DNA of 64,000 nt from Pseudomonas helvetica (GCF_039908645.1 NZ_CP150917.1:4723501-4787500), one strand, 5' to 3'; shown: positions 17,202-26,664, counted from the first letter of the stretch. The notes: generated by a model from the sequence alone, not told the origin. Program-made: numbers and translations.

Positions 17202-18590
17202 CTAAGGCCTGGCCTCGGTAAAGCTTTTCGGGCGCTCCGCCCCCGGATCATCAGTCTGTTCATCAGCGCTGTCGGTGTCCTGAGCTTCGGACTTTGCATC
17301 CTGCTCAGGATCCGGATCAGGGCTCGCGCCATTTTGCATCTGGTCATGCACGACCTGCTCATCGACCCGCGGGTCGAGAGCTGCCACCAGTGGCGAACTC
17401 GACATGCTGTCCGGCATCGCCACGTGATGCAGCGGCGCGTCTTCCACCTGATGCAGATTGGTCACCGCTTTCGGCCGGATGCGCCATACCAGCACCACTG
17501 CGAAAAAACTGAAGAACGCGTACAGCATCTGACTGCCGAACAACTTCATCAGCACACCCGCCACCAGCGGACCGATGCTCGCCCCCACACCGTAGGTCAC
17601 CAGCAACATGGCGGTCAGCGATACCCGCCGATCACCCTCGACGTGGTCGTTGGAAAACGCCACCGCCAACGGGTACAGACAGAACTGCACCAGCGAGCAG
17701 GCGAAGCCAGCGATAAACAGCACCTCAAGCGGCACCTGCGGCATGATCGCCAACGGCAACGCTGCCAGCGCCAGGCAAAAGGCAAAACTGCGAATCAGCA
17801 GCGCCCGATCATAACGATCCGACAACCAGCCCAGTGGCCACTGCACCAGCAACCCGGCAAAAATGCAGCTACCCATGAACAGACCGACCTGCTCAGTGGA
17901 AAGCCCTTGCTGGGACGCGTACAACGGCGCCAGACCATAGAACGAACCGACGATCAGGCCAGCGCCGAGCACCGTACTGAGAGACTGCGGAACCCGCTTC
18001 ATGAAAAAGCGCGGCTCCATCGGCGCCGGGTGCAAGGGCGCCGGGTGAATCCGCCGCGTCAGCGCGACCGGCACCAGGCACAGCGCAAAACACAACGCCA
18101 CCAGCATCAGCAATTCCAGCCCCAGGGACGGGTGCATGACCAGAATCAACTGGCCCAGCACCAGCCCCAGGTACGAAGCGATCATGTAGCCGCTGAACAC
18201 CAGCCCGCGCTGCTTGGCTTCGGCCTGCTCGTTCAGCCAGCTCTCGATGACCATGTATTGGCACATCATGCCCAGACCAACGACCATCCGCAGCACCAGC
18301 CAGGCCGGTAGCCAATCGATCAGACCGTGCCCCAGCACCGCCGCACCGACGATCCCGGCACAGGCCGAGTAGGCCCGGATATGACCGACCCGTGCGATCA
18401 ACCGGTGACCGATTTTTCCGCCCAGCACCAGGCCGAAATAGTTGGCCGCCATCAGCGCCCCGACCCACAGACTGTCGACATGGTCCGCTGCCAGACGCAA
18501 GCCCAGGTAAGTACTGAGGAGGCCCGAGCCGATCAACATCATCAGCGAGGCAAAATAAAGCGCTCGAAAGGATTTCAGGATTTGGCGCAT
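17202..18590 (-). CDS. MFS transporter with acidic C-terminal tail
   Basis: This 462-residue protein has about twelve hydrophobic segments between residues 10 and 385. The family motif between helices 2 and 3 is visible (GGKIGHRLIARVGHIR), and its counterpart in the second half is LGWLSDRYDRALLIRS. It resembles the YcaD-like branch of the major facilitator superfamily. The last 80 residues are hydrophilic and rich in D, E, P and S, which is unusual for a transporter and probably cytosolic. The substrate is unknown. It lies 71 bases downstream of the glutamine-synthetase-like gene on the same strand, so cotranscription is possible. Confidence 0.82.
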   Translation of the reverse strand: MRQILKSFRALYFASLMMLIGSGLLSTYLGLRLAADHVDSLWVGALMAANYFGLVLGGKIGHRLIARVGHIRAYSACAGIVGAAVLGHGLIDWLPAWLVLRMVVGLGMMCQYMVIESWLNEQAEAKQRGLVFSGYMIASYLGLVLGQLILVMHPSLGLELLMLVALCFALCLVPVALTRRIHPAPLHPAPMEPRFFMKRVPQSLSTVLGAGLIVGSFYGLAPLYASQQGLSTEQVGLFMGSCIFAGLLVQWPLGWLSDRYDRALLIRSFAFCLALAALPLAIMPQVPLEVLFIAGFACSLVQFCLYPLAVAFSNDHVEGDRRVSLTAMLLVTYGVGASIGPLVAGVLMKLFGSQMLYAFFSFFAVVLVWRIRPKAVTNLHQVEDAPLHHVAMPDSMSSSPLVAALDPRVDEQVVHDQMQNGASPDPDPEQDAKSEAQDTDSADEQTDDPGAERPKSFTEARP

Positions 18591-18661
18591 CGGCGTTCCG
18601 AGCGGCTCCTTGCAGTGAGTACCGGGCTACCGACAACGATAGCCCGACAGCGACGAATCGG

Positions 18662-20005
18662 TTAGGCCTGGGCGGCCAAAACACGCCGCTCCCAGGGAGT
18701 GATTTCATCAAGAAAACTGCTCAACTCCATGGTCTTCGAAGCGATGTAGCCTTCGATGAACTCCTTGCCAAACAGTTCCTTCGCCAATTGGCTACGTGTC
18801 AGACGCTCAAGAGCAGCATGCAAGGTACACGGCAACGACAAACTGTCCGGCACTTCAAACTGGCCTTGAATGGCCGGCGTCGGCTCCAGTTCGTTTTCAA
18901 TGCCATACAACCCGGCCGCCAGACTGGCGGCAATCGCCAGATACGGGTTGGCATCGGCGCCCGGTAGACGATTCTCGACCCGACGCGCTTCTGGCGAGCT
19001 GGCCGGAATCCGTAACCCCGCCGCCCGATTGTCATAAGACCAGCAGGCATTATTCGGCGATGCGTAAGGATGGCACAGACGCTGGTAAGAGTTCACGTTC
19101 GGCGCAAACAACGCCGTGAAATCTGCCATCCCTGCCTGCTGGCCACCGATGAAATGACGGAAGATTGCAGTCGGCTGTCCAGCGTCATCGCTGAACACAT
19201 TTCGGTCCGTGCCCACCTCGACGATGCTCTGGTGAATGTGCATCGAACTGCCCGGCGTATGCGCCAGTGGCTTGGCCATGCAGACCACGGTCAGGTGGTG
19301 CTTGAGCGCGACTTCCTTGAGTAGATGCTTGAACAGGAATGTCTGGTCGGCCAGCAGCAGCGGATCACCGTGCAGCAGATTGATTTCAAACTGGCTGACG
19401 CCCATCTCGTGCATGAAGGTATCGCGCGGCAAACCCAGGGCTGCCATGCATTCGTAGACGTCATTGAAGAACGGGCGCAAACCGTTGTTGGAGCTGACAC
19501 TGAATGCCGAATGACCTTCCTCGCGACGTCCGTCCAGTCCAACCGGCGGCTGGAAAGGTTGGGTCGGGTCGGTGTTCGCTGCAAAAACAAAGAACTCCAT
19601 CTCGGTTGCCACCACGGGCGCCAAACCGCGAGCGGCATAACGGGCGATCACCGCTTTCAACTGACCGCGAGTCGAGAGACGCGAGCTTTCCCCGCTCAAC
19701 TCATCGGCATCGCAAATGGCCAACGCGCGGGGCTGCTTGCTCCAGGGCAAACGGTGAATTTGTTTCGGATCGGCATTGAGCGCCAAGTCGCCGTCGTCAC
19801 TGCCGTAAAATCGTGCCGACGGATAACCGCCCATGATGCATTGCAGCAGCACGCCACGCGCCATTTGCAAACGCCGTCCCTCAAGGAATCCTTCTGCGGT
19901 CATGACCTTGCCACGCGGCACGCCATTGAGATCCGGGGTGACGCATTCAATCTCATCAATACCCGTCAATCGTTGTGCGAGTGAACGCTGACCATCGGTC
20001 GTCAT
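18662..20005 (-). CDS. Glutamine synthetase family protein (gamma-glutamylpolyamine synthetase-like)
   Basis: The 447-residue protein belongs to the glutamine synthetase fold, but in the branch that ligates glutamate to polyamines (PuuA/PauA type) and not to ammonia. Visible motifs are EMEFFVF, the ATP-binding region with PGSSMHIHQSI, the substrate segment SYDNRAAGLRIP, and a family C-terminal stretch NPYLAIAASLAAGLYG. I chose the ATG at 20005, which has AAGGA upstream; the frame stays open to 20092. In P. aeruginosa a PauA paralogue (pauA5) lies at the same place beyond flgZ. Substrate assignment remains an inference. Confidence 0.8.
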   Translation of the reverse strand: MTTDGQRSLAQRLTGIDEIECVTPDLNGVPRGKVMTAEGFLEGRRLQMARGVLLQCIMGGYPSARFYGSDDGDLALNADPKQIHRLPWSKQPRALAICDADELSGESSRLSTRGQLKAVIARYAARGLAPVVATEMEFFVFAANTDPTQPFQPPVGLDGRREEGHSAFSVSSNNGLRPFFNDVYECMAALGLPRDTFMHEMGVSQFEINLLHGDPLLLADQTFLFKHLLKEVALKHHLTVVCMAKPLAHTPGSSMHIHQSIVEVGTDRNVFSDDAGQPTAIFRHFIGGQQAGMADFTALFAPNVNSYQRLCHPYASPNNACWSYDNRAAGLRIPASSPEARRVENRLPGADANPYLAIAASLAAGLYGIENELEPTPAIQGQFEVPDSLSLPCTLHAALERLTRSQLAKELFGKEFIEGYIASKTMELSSFLDEITPWERRVLAAQA

Positions 20006-20131
20006 GACTCTATCCTTGAAGTTGTGCAAGCCGCGAACGGCGACATGTACAAAATAGGCACCAGCTGTTCGGAATATCAAGCACCGGGACATAAAAATGT
20101 CCTACAAAAATGCTGCGTGCCGTGGCGGATA

Positions 20132-20824
20132 TCAGGGCAGGTAGAGATTGAACAACCCGCCTCCCAACGGGCCGCCATTACGGATTTCAGTGCGCCCGTG
20201 CACGCCACTGCGCTGGTGCAGTTGTGCAATACGCGCAGCGAAGTACAGACCCAGGCCGGTGCTGCCACTGGCCGGATTGATGCCCTGTACGTAATCCGCC
20301 TGACGCTCGATCATCTGGTCCGGGAAACCCTCGCCGTCGTCATTGATCGACAACAGCAACTGCCCGGTTTCCTCACCGATGCTGATCAATAGCGAATGCC
20401 TGGCATGACGAATGGCATTGTTGATCGCATTGGCCAATACCGTTCCAATCAGCTCCCGGTCGAAGAATCCGAGAGGGCTCAAGGGATCGATCTCATAAGT
20501 CACGACAATGCCGCGACTCTTGAACACGTCCTGATGAGCCGCCAGCTGCGCTTCGATGAAATCGTCCAGTTCGTGATAGTCCGGACGCAACGGCAACTGG
20601 TTGACGCCGAGCTTGTAGAGCCCCAGCAACTGCACCAGCATGCCGTTCAGATGAGCGAACTCATAGTCGATCACGCCCTGCTCGGCAGTGTGCTGCTGAG
20701 CCGCAGGCAAGCGCGCAAGCCACTGTCCGTGGGCCTGCATCAGCAACGCCAGGGAGTTCTTCATGTCGTGTACGGTGGAGGCGATCACCGTGGAAAAGTC
20801 GAGCCCCTCGTCAACATCATTCAT
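20132..20824 (-). CDS. Soluble histidine kinase (HisKA/HATPase)
   Basis: This 230-residue protein has no membrane segment and no sensor domain. It has a dimerisation helix with phospho-acceptor H19 (STVHDMKNSLALLMQ). The ATPase domain has N box (VLANAINNAIRHA), G1 (INDDGEGFP) and G2 (GSTGLGLYFAARIA). The ATG at 20824 overlaps the stop of the upstream regulator gene (ATGA), so the two are a translationally coupled kinase-regulator pair. Because it lacks a sensor, its input presumably comes from a partner protein. No family name is claimed. Confidence 0.85.
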   Translation of the reverse strand: MNDVDEGLDFSTVIASTVHDMKNSLALLMQAHGQWLARLPAAQQHTAEQGVIDYEFAHLNGMLVQLLGLYKLGVNQLPLRPDYHELDDFIEAQLAAHQDVFKSRGIVVTYEIDPLSPLGFFDRELIGTVLANAINNAIRHARHSLLISIGEETGQLLLSINDDGEGFPDQMIERQADYVQGINPASGSTGLGLYFAARIAQLHQRSGVHGRTEIRNGGPLGGGLFNLYLP

Positions 20825-22425
20825 TCGCCAAACGCCTTGCTTCGCAGCTTCTGATAACGCGGATAACGCGCATCGCTCTCGGGCATCATGCCCACCATTT
20901 TCAGGCATGTACGGCACTCTTCCAGCAGCGCTGAATCGAGGCTTGCATCAGCCCCATGCAACAGCGATTGCGCCATGTTGAGGGCAATACTGATGTTCTT
21001 CGGTTGCAACAACAGTGCACCGCGGAAAAGCTCCCGCGCCTCGGGCAACGCGCCCGCCTTGTAACTGCGCACGCCCTGGCGGTTGAGATCTGCCGCCGCG
21101 TTGCCGGAGTTGAGAATCGCCGGGTCGTCGGTCTGCTGGGCAATGCCTTGCATCACCACCGGGTCGTCGCCGTAAATCTCGGCGCAGTTTTTCAACATCG
21201 AATTACCGGCGTCAGTCTGCCCCAACATCTTCAACTGCTTGGCGACCAGCAACGCCGCTTCGGCGCTCATGAACTGCTCCATGCCATCCAGACGGGCCAG
21301 TGCTTGCTCCGTCAGCTTCTCAGCAGTTTCGGCATCGTTGAGCAGCAGGCTGGTGGCTTTCATCAAGCGCGCCCGGATCTGCAGCCCCGGATCGTTGATG
21401 TTTTCCTTGGCGACGGCGCTCAGGGTCTGGTTGATCTCCAGTCGAGTGCGGGTATCCAGGCCTTTTTCACTGCCTTTACTGATGAGCGCATGAGCCAGGC
21501 CAAGATTGCTTTCTGGGTCCTTGAAACGTGACTGCGCCCCCTGGGAGACCGCTTGACGATAGGCTTTCGCCGCACCTTCGAAGTCTTCGTTGGTCATCGC
21601 CAACTTGCCCAACAACGATTGCCTGCGCACCGCCAATGGCGACAGGCGAACAGCCTCTTCCAGCACATTCTGCGCAGCCTTGGTGTCGCCTTCAGCAACC
21701 AGCACATCGGCCAGTCCGTCATACAACGCCGGCATCATCGGGAAAGCCTTTAGCGCCTTTTCGTAGACAGCTTTTGCCTGAGCGATCTGGCCACGCTTGA
21801 ACATCAATCGCCCCAGACCGACATAGGCCCAAGGCAATGGACGATCCGCCAGAATGCTGTTGTACAAGCGCTCCAGCGCCTCATTCTGATTCATGTCGCG
21901 CAACGCATCGGCACGGTAACGCAGGCACAGCGGCGAATAGCGCGGGTCCTGCTTGCACAGCTCAATGCAGGCATTCAGGACTTCAACCGGCTTACCCCGA
22001 TCCAGCGCCTGCAGAATTGGCTTGAGCAACGTCTTGCGCTGCTCCAGTCGCTCCAGCCGCTGGGCCAGGCCAGCGCGGTTGAAAGGCTTGGTCAGATACG
22101 CATCCGGCTCATGCTCGAGCGCACTAAGCACCATCGCCTGACTGCTCTCGGCGGTGACCATCAGAAACACGCTTTCATGGCTGATCAGCTTCTCGACCAT
22201 CAGGTCTTCAAGCACCTGCTGACCGTTCTTCTTGCCATCGCCAAGGTGATAATCCTGCAAGATGAAGTCGTAGCGCTTCTGCGCACACATGCGCAGCGCC
22301 ACCTCACCCGTGTCGGCAGTGTCGACATCCTTGACACCCAGCTCACGCAACATCGACCTGACCGAACTACGGAAATCCGAGAAATCATCGACGATCAAAA
22401 AGCTTTTTTGGTGGTACGCCAGCAT
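20821..22425 (-). CDS. Response regulator with C-terminal TPR repeats
   Basis: The 534-residue protein begins with a receiver domain (about 7-125) that has acidic pocket D13/D14, phospho-acceptor D58 (FILQDYHLGDG) and K113 (YLTKPF). In place of a DNA-binding domain, residues about 130-520 form a series of TPR-like helical pairs, for example WAYVGLGRLMFKRGQIAQAK. This makes it a protein-interaction output regulator. It is coupled by an ATGA overlap to the soluble kinase gene downstream. Similar receiver-TPR proteins are known in pseudomonads but the pathway is not established from sequence. Confidence 0.85.
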   Translation of the reverse strand: MLAYHQKSFLIVDDFSDFRSSVRSMLRELGVKDVDTADTGEVALRMCAQKRYDFILQDYHLGDGKKNGQQVLEDLMVEKLISHESVFLMVTAESSQAMVLSALEHEPDAYLTKPFNRAGLAQRLERLEQRKTLLKPILQALDRGKPVEVLNACIELCKQDPRYSPLCLRYRADALRDMNQNEALERLYNSILADRPLPWAYVGLGRLMFKRGQIAQAKAVYEKALKAFPMMPALYDGLADVLVAEGDTKAAQNVLEEAVRLSPLAVRRQSLLGKLAMTNEDFEGAAKAYRQAVSQGAQSRFKDPESNLGLAHALISKGSEKGLDTRTRLEINQTLSAVAKENINDPGLQIRARLMKATSLLLNDAETAEKLTEQALARLDGMEQFMSAEAALLVAKQLKMLGQTDAGNSMLKNCAEIYGDDPVVMQGIAQQTDDPAILNSGNAAADLNRQGVRSYKAGALPEARELFRGALLLQPKNISIALNMAQSLLHGADASLDSALLEECRTCLKMVGMMPESDARYPRYQKLRSKAFGE

Positions 22426-22611
22426 CGAAGATTCCAGGCAATTAAGAAGATGAACCCAAAGACAAATGCAGGGACCAGCTCAACTTCGCCGCCCATAGGG
22501 GCGTCGCGCAGGACAACGGCCCATCGGGTTATCGGCCAGTTGTGGCGTTCCCTTATAGGTGTTGGCAAACAATTGTGGGGTTAGGTGGATGGACTGCAAA
22601 CACATGTCAAA

Positions 22612-22646
22612 AAAAGCCCCGCCAGGTAATCCCGAGCGGGGCTTTT
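22612..22646 (-). terminator. Terminator downstream of tRNA-Arg(CCT)
   Basis: AAAAGCCCCGC and GCGGGGCTTTT form an 11-bp stem. On the minus strand it ends in a run of seven T. It lies about 75 bases past the tRNA 3' end. Confidence 0.88.
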
Positions 22647-22722
22647 CGATGTTGTTTTCGGCTACGTCGCGGTCGCGATGATGTACAGAGGTCGGAGCGC
22701 GTGCAGAAACATCCTGTGTTAG

Positions 22723-22799
22723 TGGTGTCCCAGGGCAGGTTCGAACTGCCAACCTTCCCCTTAGGAGGGGGATGCTCTATCCAATTGAGCTACTGAGAC
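22723..22799 (-). tRNA. tRNA-Arg (anticodon CCT)
   Basis: A 77-base cloverleaf with acceptor stem GTCTCAG/CTGGGAC, D-arm GCTC, anticodon loop CTCCTAA, T-arm with GGTTCGA-type loop and encoded CCA end. It reads AGG codons. Confidence 0.95.
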
Positions 22800-22922
22800 A
22801 CATGCCGGCCGCAAGGACATGCGGCGCGATGGACGGCGTGCATGTTAACGGGCAGGCCCGGTTTTGTCATGTCGTCTGTAAGGCTTATTAAGTGTAGGCA
22901 AACACCAGCTTCGATCACGGGC

Positions 22923-23507
22923 TTAGATTCGATCGGCTTTTGCGCTGATACCCTCTTGCACCAATAGAGCCAGCAAATTGTCGACGGCAGTGGAAAGCTC
23001 GCCAGAATTGTCCAACCGAAAGATCCCTTCCGGATCTTCCTGAGCGGCGTCCATTAAAAACAGAGCATTGCGCTCAAGTCGGGCTTCGATTTCCTCAGCG
23101 CTCTCGCGCCCTCGCCGCTCAAGACGCTTGCGCAGGGCATCGGTTTTTACCGTCAGCACTATGGGCAACAACGACGGATAACGTGCCATGGCTTCAGACA
23201 AATGCCCTCTTGAGCCGTTGATCAGTACATGGCGACCGTCACTTAACCAGCTATCGATCTCTGCCGGAATGCCGTAATCCAGCCCATTGGCCCGCCAGCA
23301 CAGTGCAAAACCGCCTTCGTGCCTCATTTGAGCGAATTGCTCCCTGGAAACACTCAAAGCGTCTTCGCCGACCGATTCAGCCGACCGGGTAATCACCCTG
23401 CGCACCACAACGCAATCAAGGCCAAGCAAAGAGTCGCGGGCCGCATCGATCAGGCTGTCTTTGCCGGAGCCGGACGGCCCCATCAAATAAATAAGTCTGC
23501 CGTGCAT
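22923..23507 (-). CDS. phnN: Ribose 1,5-bisphosphate phosphokinase PhnN
   Basis: PhnN converts ribose 1,5-bisphosphate to PRPP, the last step of the C-P lyase route for phosphonate use. The 194-residue product starts MHGRLIYLMGPSGSGKDSL, containing the Walker A loop. It continues with guanylate-kinase-like motifs (VVRRVITRSAES, FALCWRANGLDYGIP, VLINGSRGHL). I start it at ATG 23507 by similarity to E. coli PhnN; the ribosome site there is weak and an ATG at 23552 is possible. No other phn gene is nearby, so this is an orphan copy, perhaps used in NAD or PRPP metabolism. Confidence 0.85.
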   Translation of the reverse strand: MHGRLIYLMGPSGSGKDSLIDAARDSLLGLDCVVVRRVITRSAESVGEDALSVSREQFAQMRHEGGFALCWRANGLDYGIPAEIDSWLSDGRHVLINGSRGHLSEAMARYPSLLPIVLTVKTDALRKRLERRGRESAEEIEARLERNALFLMDAAQEDPEGIFRLDNSGELSTAVDNLLALLVQEGISAKADRI

Positions 23508-23895
23508 CCCTATATCACCCCCATTGCGTGCTCGCCCTAGTAAATCGGCCATTTGCCACTATTCTGTATCTTGTAAGGAACGAAGATCGTATCCGCATAG
23601 CATGCACGCTCAGGGGCGCCCAAGCACGCACCTGTCGGGCAAAGAGGACGCGGTCAGATGTACGGGCCCGGTAAGTGTTTTCAAACCAGTCCGCATTTCT
23701 GATAATTGGTGCTGGCATAACGCCTGCTTCCAGTTCAATATTTGTCACAGAATTGACGCCAATGATCTGGCAATTTTGAGGCATGATGCGGGCCTCATAT
23801 CAATTCAGGTTGAACATTTGGCGACGAGGCTTGTCCTACATGACATCCTGCGGCCAATTCCGAGAACCGCTCCCCTGAACTAACCGGTTAAATAT
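23508..23895. other. phnN-amrZ divergent intergenic region
   Basis: No gene is supported in these 388 bases. The short open frames overlap each other in several phases and lack ribosome sites. The only structured signal I see is a possible AlgU-type promoter at 23812-23838 pointing at amrZ. Confidence 0.5.
23812..23838 (+). promoter_or_regulatory. Possible AlgU (sigma-22) promoter of amrZ
   Basis: GAACAT, a 16-base spacer and TCCTA resemble the AlgU consensus GAACTT-N16/17-TCTGA imperfectly. In P. aeruginosa amrZ transcription depends on AlgU, which makes the position plausible. The match is weak. Confidence 0.35.
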
Positions 23896-24222
23896 ATGCG
23901 CCCATTGAAACAGGCAATTTATTCCAGCCGTACGGCTGACAAGTTCGTCGTACGTCTGCCAGACGGGATGCGTGAACGCATTGCCGAGGTGGCTCGCAAT
24001 CATCACCGCAGCATGAATTCCGAGATCATCGCCCGTCTTGAGCAGAGTCTTATTCAGGAAGGCGCGCTGGGCGAAGAATTGAGCATGCGCCTGGACAGCC
24101 CCGAGCTGTCATTGCACGAACGCGAACTGCTTCAACGTTTCCGTCAACTCTCCCACCGCCAGCAAAACGCATTGGTTTCGCTGATTGCCCATGACGCTGA
24201 AATGGCCGCAGACGCCTCCTGA
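23896..24222 (+). CDS. amrZ: Ribbon-helix-helix transcription factor AmrZ (AlgZ)
   Basis: AmrZ regulates alginate, motility, c-di-GMP and iron genes in Pseudomonas and represses fleQ in the fluorescens group. The 108-residue product has the Arc-type ribbon-helix-helix at about 15-65 ([20 protein letters not shown], then [12 protein letters not shown]). A C-terminal tetramerisation region follows with [20 protein letters not shown]. The sequence is nearly that of P. aeruginosa AmrZ apart from small N- and C-terminal differences. No strong ribosome site precedes the ATG. An intrinsic terminator follows immediately. Confidence 0.95.
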   Translation: MRPLKQAIYSSRTADKFVVRLPDGMRERIAEVARNHHRSMNSEIIARLEQSLIQEGALGEELSMRLDSPELSLHERELLQRFRQLSHRQQNALVSLIAHDAEMAADAS

Positions 24223-24240
24223 TTGCATCCCGTAAGCTCT

Positions 24241-24268
24241 AGCCAGCCATGTGCTGGCTTTTTTTTTG
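24241..24268 (+). terminator. Intrinsic terminator of amrZ
   Basis: AGCCAGC-CATGT-GCTGGCT hairpin followed by nine T residues, 19 bases after the amrZ stop. Confidence 0.93.
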
Positions 24269-24388
24269 CCTGAAATTCAGCCAATCACCTACTCAACGGC
24301 AAGCTCAATTGCCATCGACATAACGCTAATAGATTGAAAAATGAAGGTGCGCGGCCTGCTGGCTTGAGCAAGACCGCACACTAGAAAC

Positions 24389-25831
24389 TCAGAGCAGGAA
24401 GATTGTCGCCAGCCCGAGGAAGATGAAGAAGCCACCGCTGTCGGTCATGGCCGTGATCATGACACTCGCGCCCATCGCCGGGTCGCGCCCAAAGCGCGCC
24501 AGGGTCATCGGAATCAAAACCCCCATCAACGCCGCCAGCAACAGGTTCAAGGTCATGGCCGCAGTCATCACCACGCCCAGCGACCAACTACCATACAGCA
24601 GGTAGGCCACCACGCCGATTACCCCACCCCAGACCAGGCCATTGATCAAGCCAACCGCCAGCTCCTTGCGCATGAGACGCGAGGTATTACCGGTACTGAC
24701 CTGATCAAGCGCCATCGCACGAACGATCATGGTAATCGTCTGATTACCGGAGTTACCGCCAATACCGGCAACGATCGGCATCAACGCTGCCAGAGCCACC
24801 AGCTTCTCGATAGAACCTTCGAACAAACCGATTACCCGCGATGCAACAAACGCGGTAATCAGGTTGATCGCCAGCCAGGCCCAGCGGTTGCGCAAGGATT
24901 TCCAGACTGAAGCGAAAATGTCTTCTTCTTCACGCAGACCCGCCATGTTGAGAACTTCGCTTTCGCTCTCTTCACGAATCAGGTCGACCATCTCGTCGAT
25001 GGTCAGACGACCAATGAGTTTGTCGTTCTTGTCGACCACCGGGGCCGAAATCAAGTCGTAACGTTCAAAAGCCTGTGCGGCATCGTAGGCGTCTTCATCC
25101 GGGTGAAAACTCACCGGATCGCTGGCCATGACTTCCGAAACCTGCTTGTCTGGATCGTTGACCAGCAGTCGCTTGATTGGCAGCACACCCTTGAGCACGC
25201 CATCGTAGTCAACCACGAACAGCTTGTCGGTATGGCCTGGCAGCTCTTTGAGGCGACGCAAGTAACGCAGAACCACTTCAAGACTGACATCCTCGCGGAT
25301 CGTCACCATCTCGAAGTCCATCAATGCACCGACCTGTTCCTCGTCATAGGACAACGCGGAGCGAACGCGCTCACGCTGTTGGCTATCAAGGGTTTCCATC
25401 AGCTCGTGGACGACGTCTCGCGGCAGCTCGGGGGCCAGGTCAGCAAGTTCGTCGGCGTCCATCTCCTTGGCCGCCGCCAGGAGCTCGTGATCGTCCATGT
25501 CGGCGATCAGGGTTTCACGAACCGAGTCGGATACTTCAAGCAGAATGTCGCCGTCGCGCTCGGCCTTGACCAACTGCCAGACAGTCAGACGCTCGGCAAG
25601 CGGCAAGGCTTCAAGAATGTAGGCAACGTCGGCGGAGTGCAGATCATCGAGCTTGCGTTGCAACTCGACGAGGTTTTGCCGGTGGACCAGGTTCTCGACC
25701 AGGTCGTGATGATGACCTTCCTGGCGATGAGTCAGGTCTTCGACCACTCGCTGGCGATGCAGCAGCTCAACGACTTGAGCAAGGCGGTCTTGCAGGCTTT
25801 CTTGCGTTTTCTTTACTTCAACTTCGGTCAT
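24389..25831 (-). CDS. mgtE: Magnesium transporter MgtE
   Basis: MgtE is a Mg2+-gated Mg2+ channel of the inner membrane. The 480-residue product has the N domain (about 30-140, with LVELQRKLDDLHSADVAYIL), two CBS domains (about 150-270), a plug helix and five transmembrane segments from about 300. The pore signature PIVAGIGGNSGNQTITMIVR is present. I chose ATG 25831 behind GGAG; ten extra codons are open upstream. The N-terminus is unusually rich in His and Gln (HRQEGHHHDLVENLVHRQ). It is the only gene on this strand between its neighbours. Confidence 0.93.
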   Translation of the reverse strand: MTEVEVKKTQESLQDRLAQVVELLHRQRVVEDLTHRQEGHHHDLVENLVHRQNLVELQRKLDDLHSADVAYILEALPLAERLTVWQLVKAERDGDILLEVSDSVRETLIADMDDHELLAAAKEMDADELADLAPELPRDVVHELMETLDSQQRERVRSALSYDEEQVGALMDFEMVTIREDVSLEVVLRYLRRLKELPGHTDKLFVVDYDGVLKGVLPIKRLLVNDPDKQVSEVMASDPVSFHPDEDAYDAAQAFERYDLISAPVVDKNDKLIGRLTIDEMVDLIREESESEVLNMAGLREEEDIFASVWKSLRNRWAWLAINLITAFVASRVIGLFEGSIEKLVALAALMPIVAGIGGNSGNQTITMIVRAMALDQVSTGNTSRLMRKELAVGLINGLVWGGVIGVVAYLLYGSWSLGVVMTAAMTLNLLLAALMGVLIPMTLARFGRDPAMGASVMITAMTDSGGFFIFLGLATIFLL

Positions 25832-26151
25832 AGGCGAACTCCACTCCCAGCAGCGGGGCACGCCGGAAGGATCAATCAGTCAATTCATGATTGGTAAAAC
25901 GGGGTACTGAGCAACTACTGGGTAAGTCCATGGAGGTATTCCACAAGCCCCGGCGGGGCTGACGGGCGCAATCATACACCGCATGAGGGTTTTAAACGTT
26001 AAAAAAACCAGCCTGAAACAAGCGCTTGCGAGATAAACCCGAGCGCTGTCCGCGTCCCTGAAACTGCGACGACTCATCCTGAAAAGAAAACACACCCCCA
26101 CCGAGAAATGTACTGACTACCCTTGATCGTGACCGTCATGGAGGACGCCCA
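25832..26151. other. Intergenic region upstream of mgtE
   Basis: About 320 bases between the divergent mgtE and the small exported-protein gene. I found no open frame with a ribosome site, no strong hairpin and no recognisable Mg2+ riboswitch. Confidence 0.5.
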
Positions 26152-26664
26152 ATGCCCAGGAAAACACTCACAACCCTGTTGATCACCCTGCTCTGCCCGC
26201 CTCTACAGGCCACTGCAATGACTGTGCATCGATGTGAAGACGCTGAGGGCCGCATCACTTACACGACGCTGAGCTGCCCTCCTGGAGAGGCACTGTCGCG
26301 ACAGAATATTTACAACCCAAGCGTTTTCAAATTCGAGGCAATACTCCCCAGCGCCAACCACCAGGAAACATCAGGAATTAAAAGCACACCGAGAGATCCG
26401 GTCGTTATCGGCCAAATGAATGACAAATGCGCAAACGTGCTCAGCGCCAAGGAGCGTCGCGAAGCGATCATCAATCAGCGGATCGTTCCCGGCATGAGCC
26501 AGCAGGACGTTGAAAGTGCGCTAGGTAAACCTGACAAGGTCAGCATTCGAAACGCGACGACGAATTATCGCTACGACAGCAAGAAAGGTCGAAGCGCGCA
26601 AATCGTGTTCGATGAGAAGGGATGCGTAAAAGGCAAATCCCAGACAGCAAAAAGCCCGCGTTAG
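26152..26664 (+). CDS. Exported DUF4124-type protein with BamE-like C-terminal segment
   Basis: A 170-residue protein with a signal peptide at about 1-23 (cleavage near LQATA). Residues 24-60 resemble DUF4124, with a pair of cysteines (HRCEDAEGRITYTTLSCPPG) that may form a disulfide in the periplasm. Residues about 115-160 (GMSQQDVESALGKPDKV) resemble the SmpA/OmlA/BamE repeat, a small outer-membrane-associated fold. The ATG follows GGAGGACGCCC. The function is unknown. It stands alone before a terminator whose stem begins within its last codons. Confidence 0.65.
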   Translation: MPRKTLTTLLITLLCPPLQATAMTVHRCEDAEGRITYTTLSCPPGEALSRQNIYNPSVFKFEAILPSANHQETSGIKSTPRDPVVIGQMNDKCANVLSAKERREAIINQRIVPGMSQQDVESALGKPDKVSIRNATTNYRYDSKKGRSAQIVFDEKGCVKGKSQTAKSPR

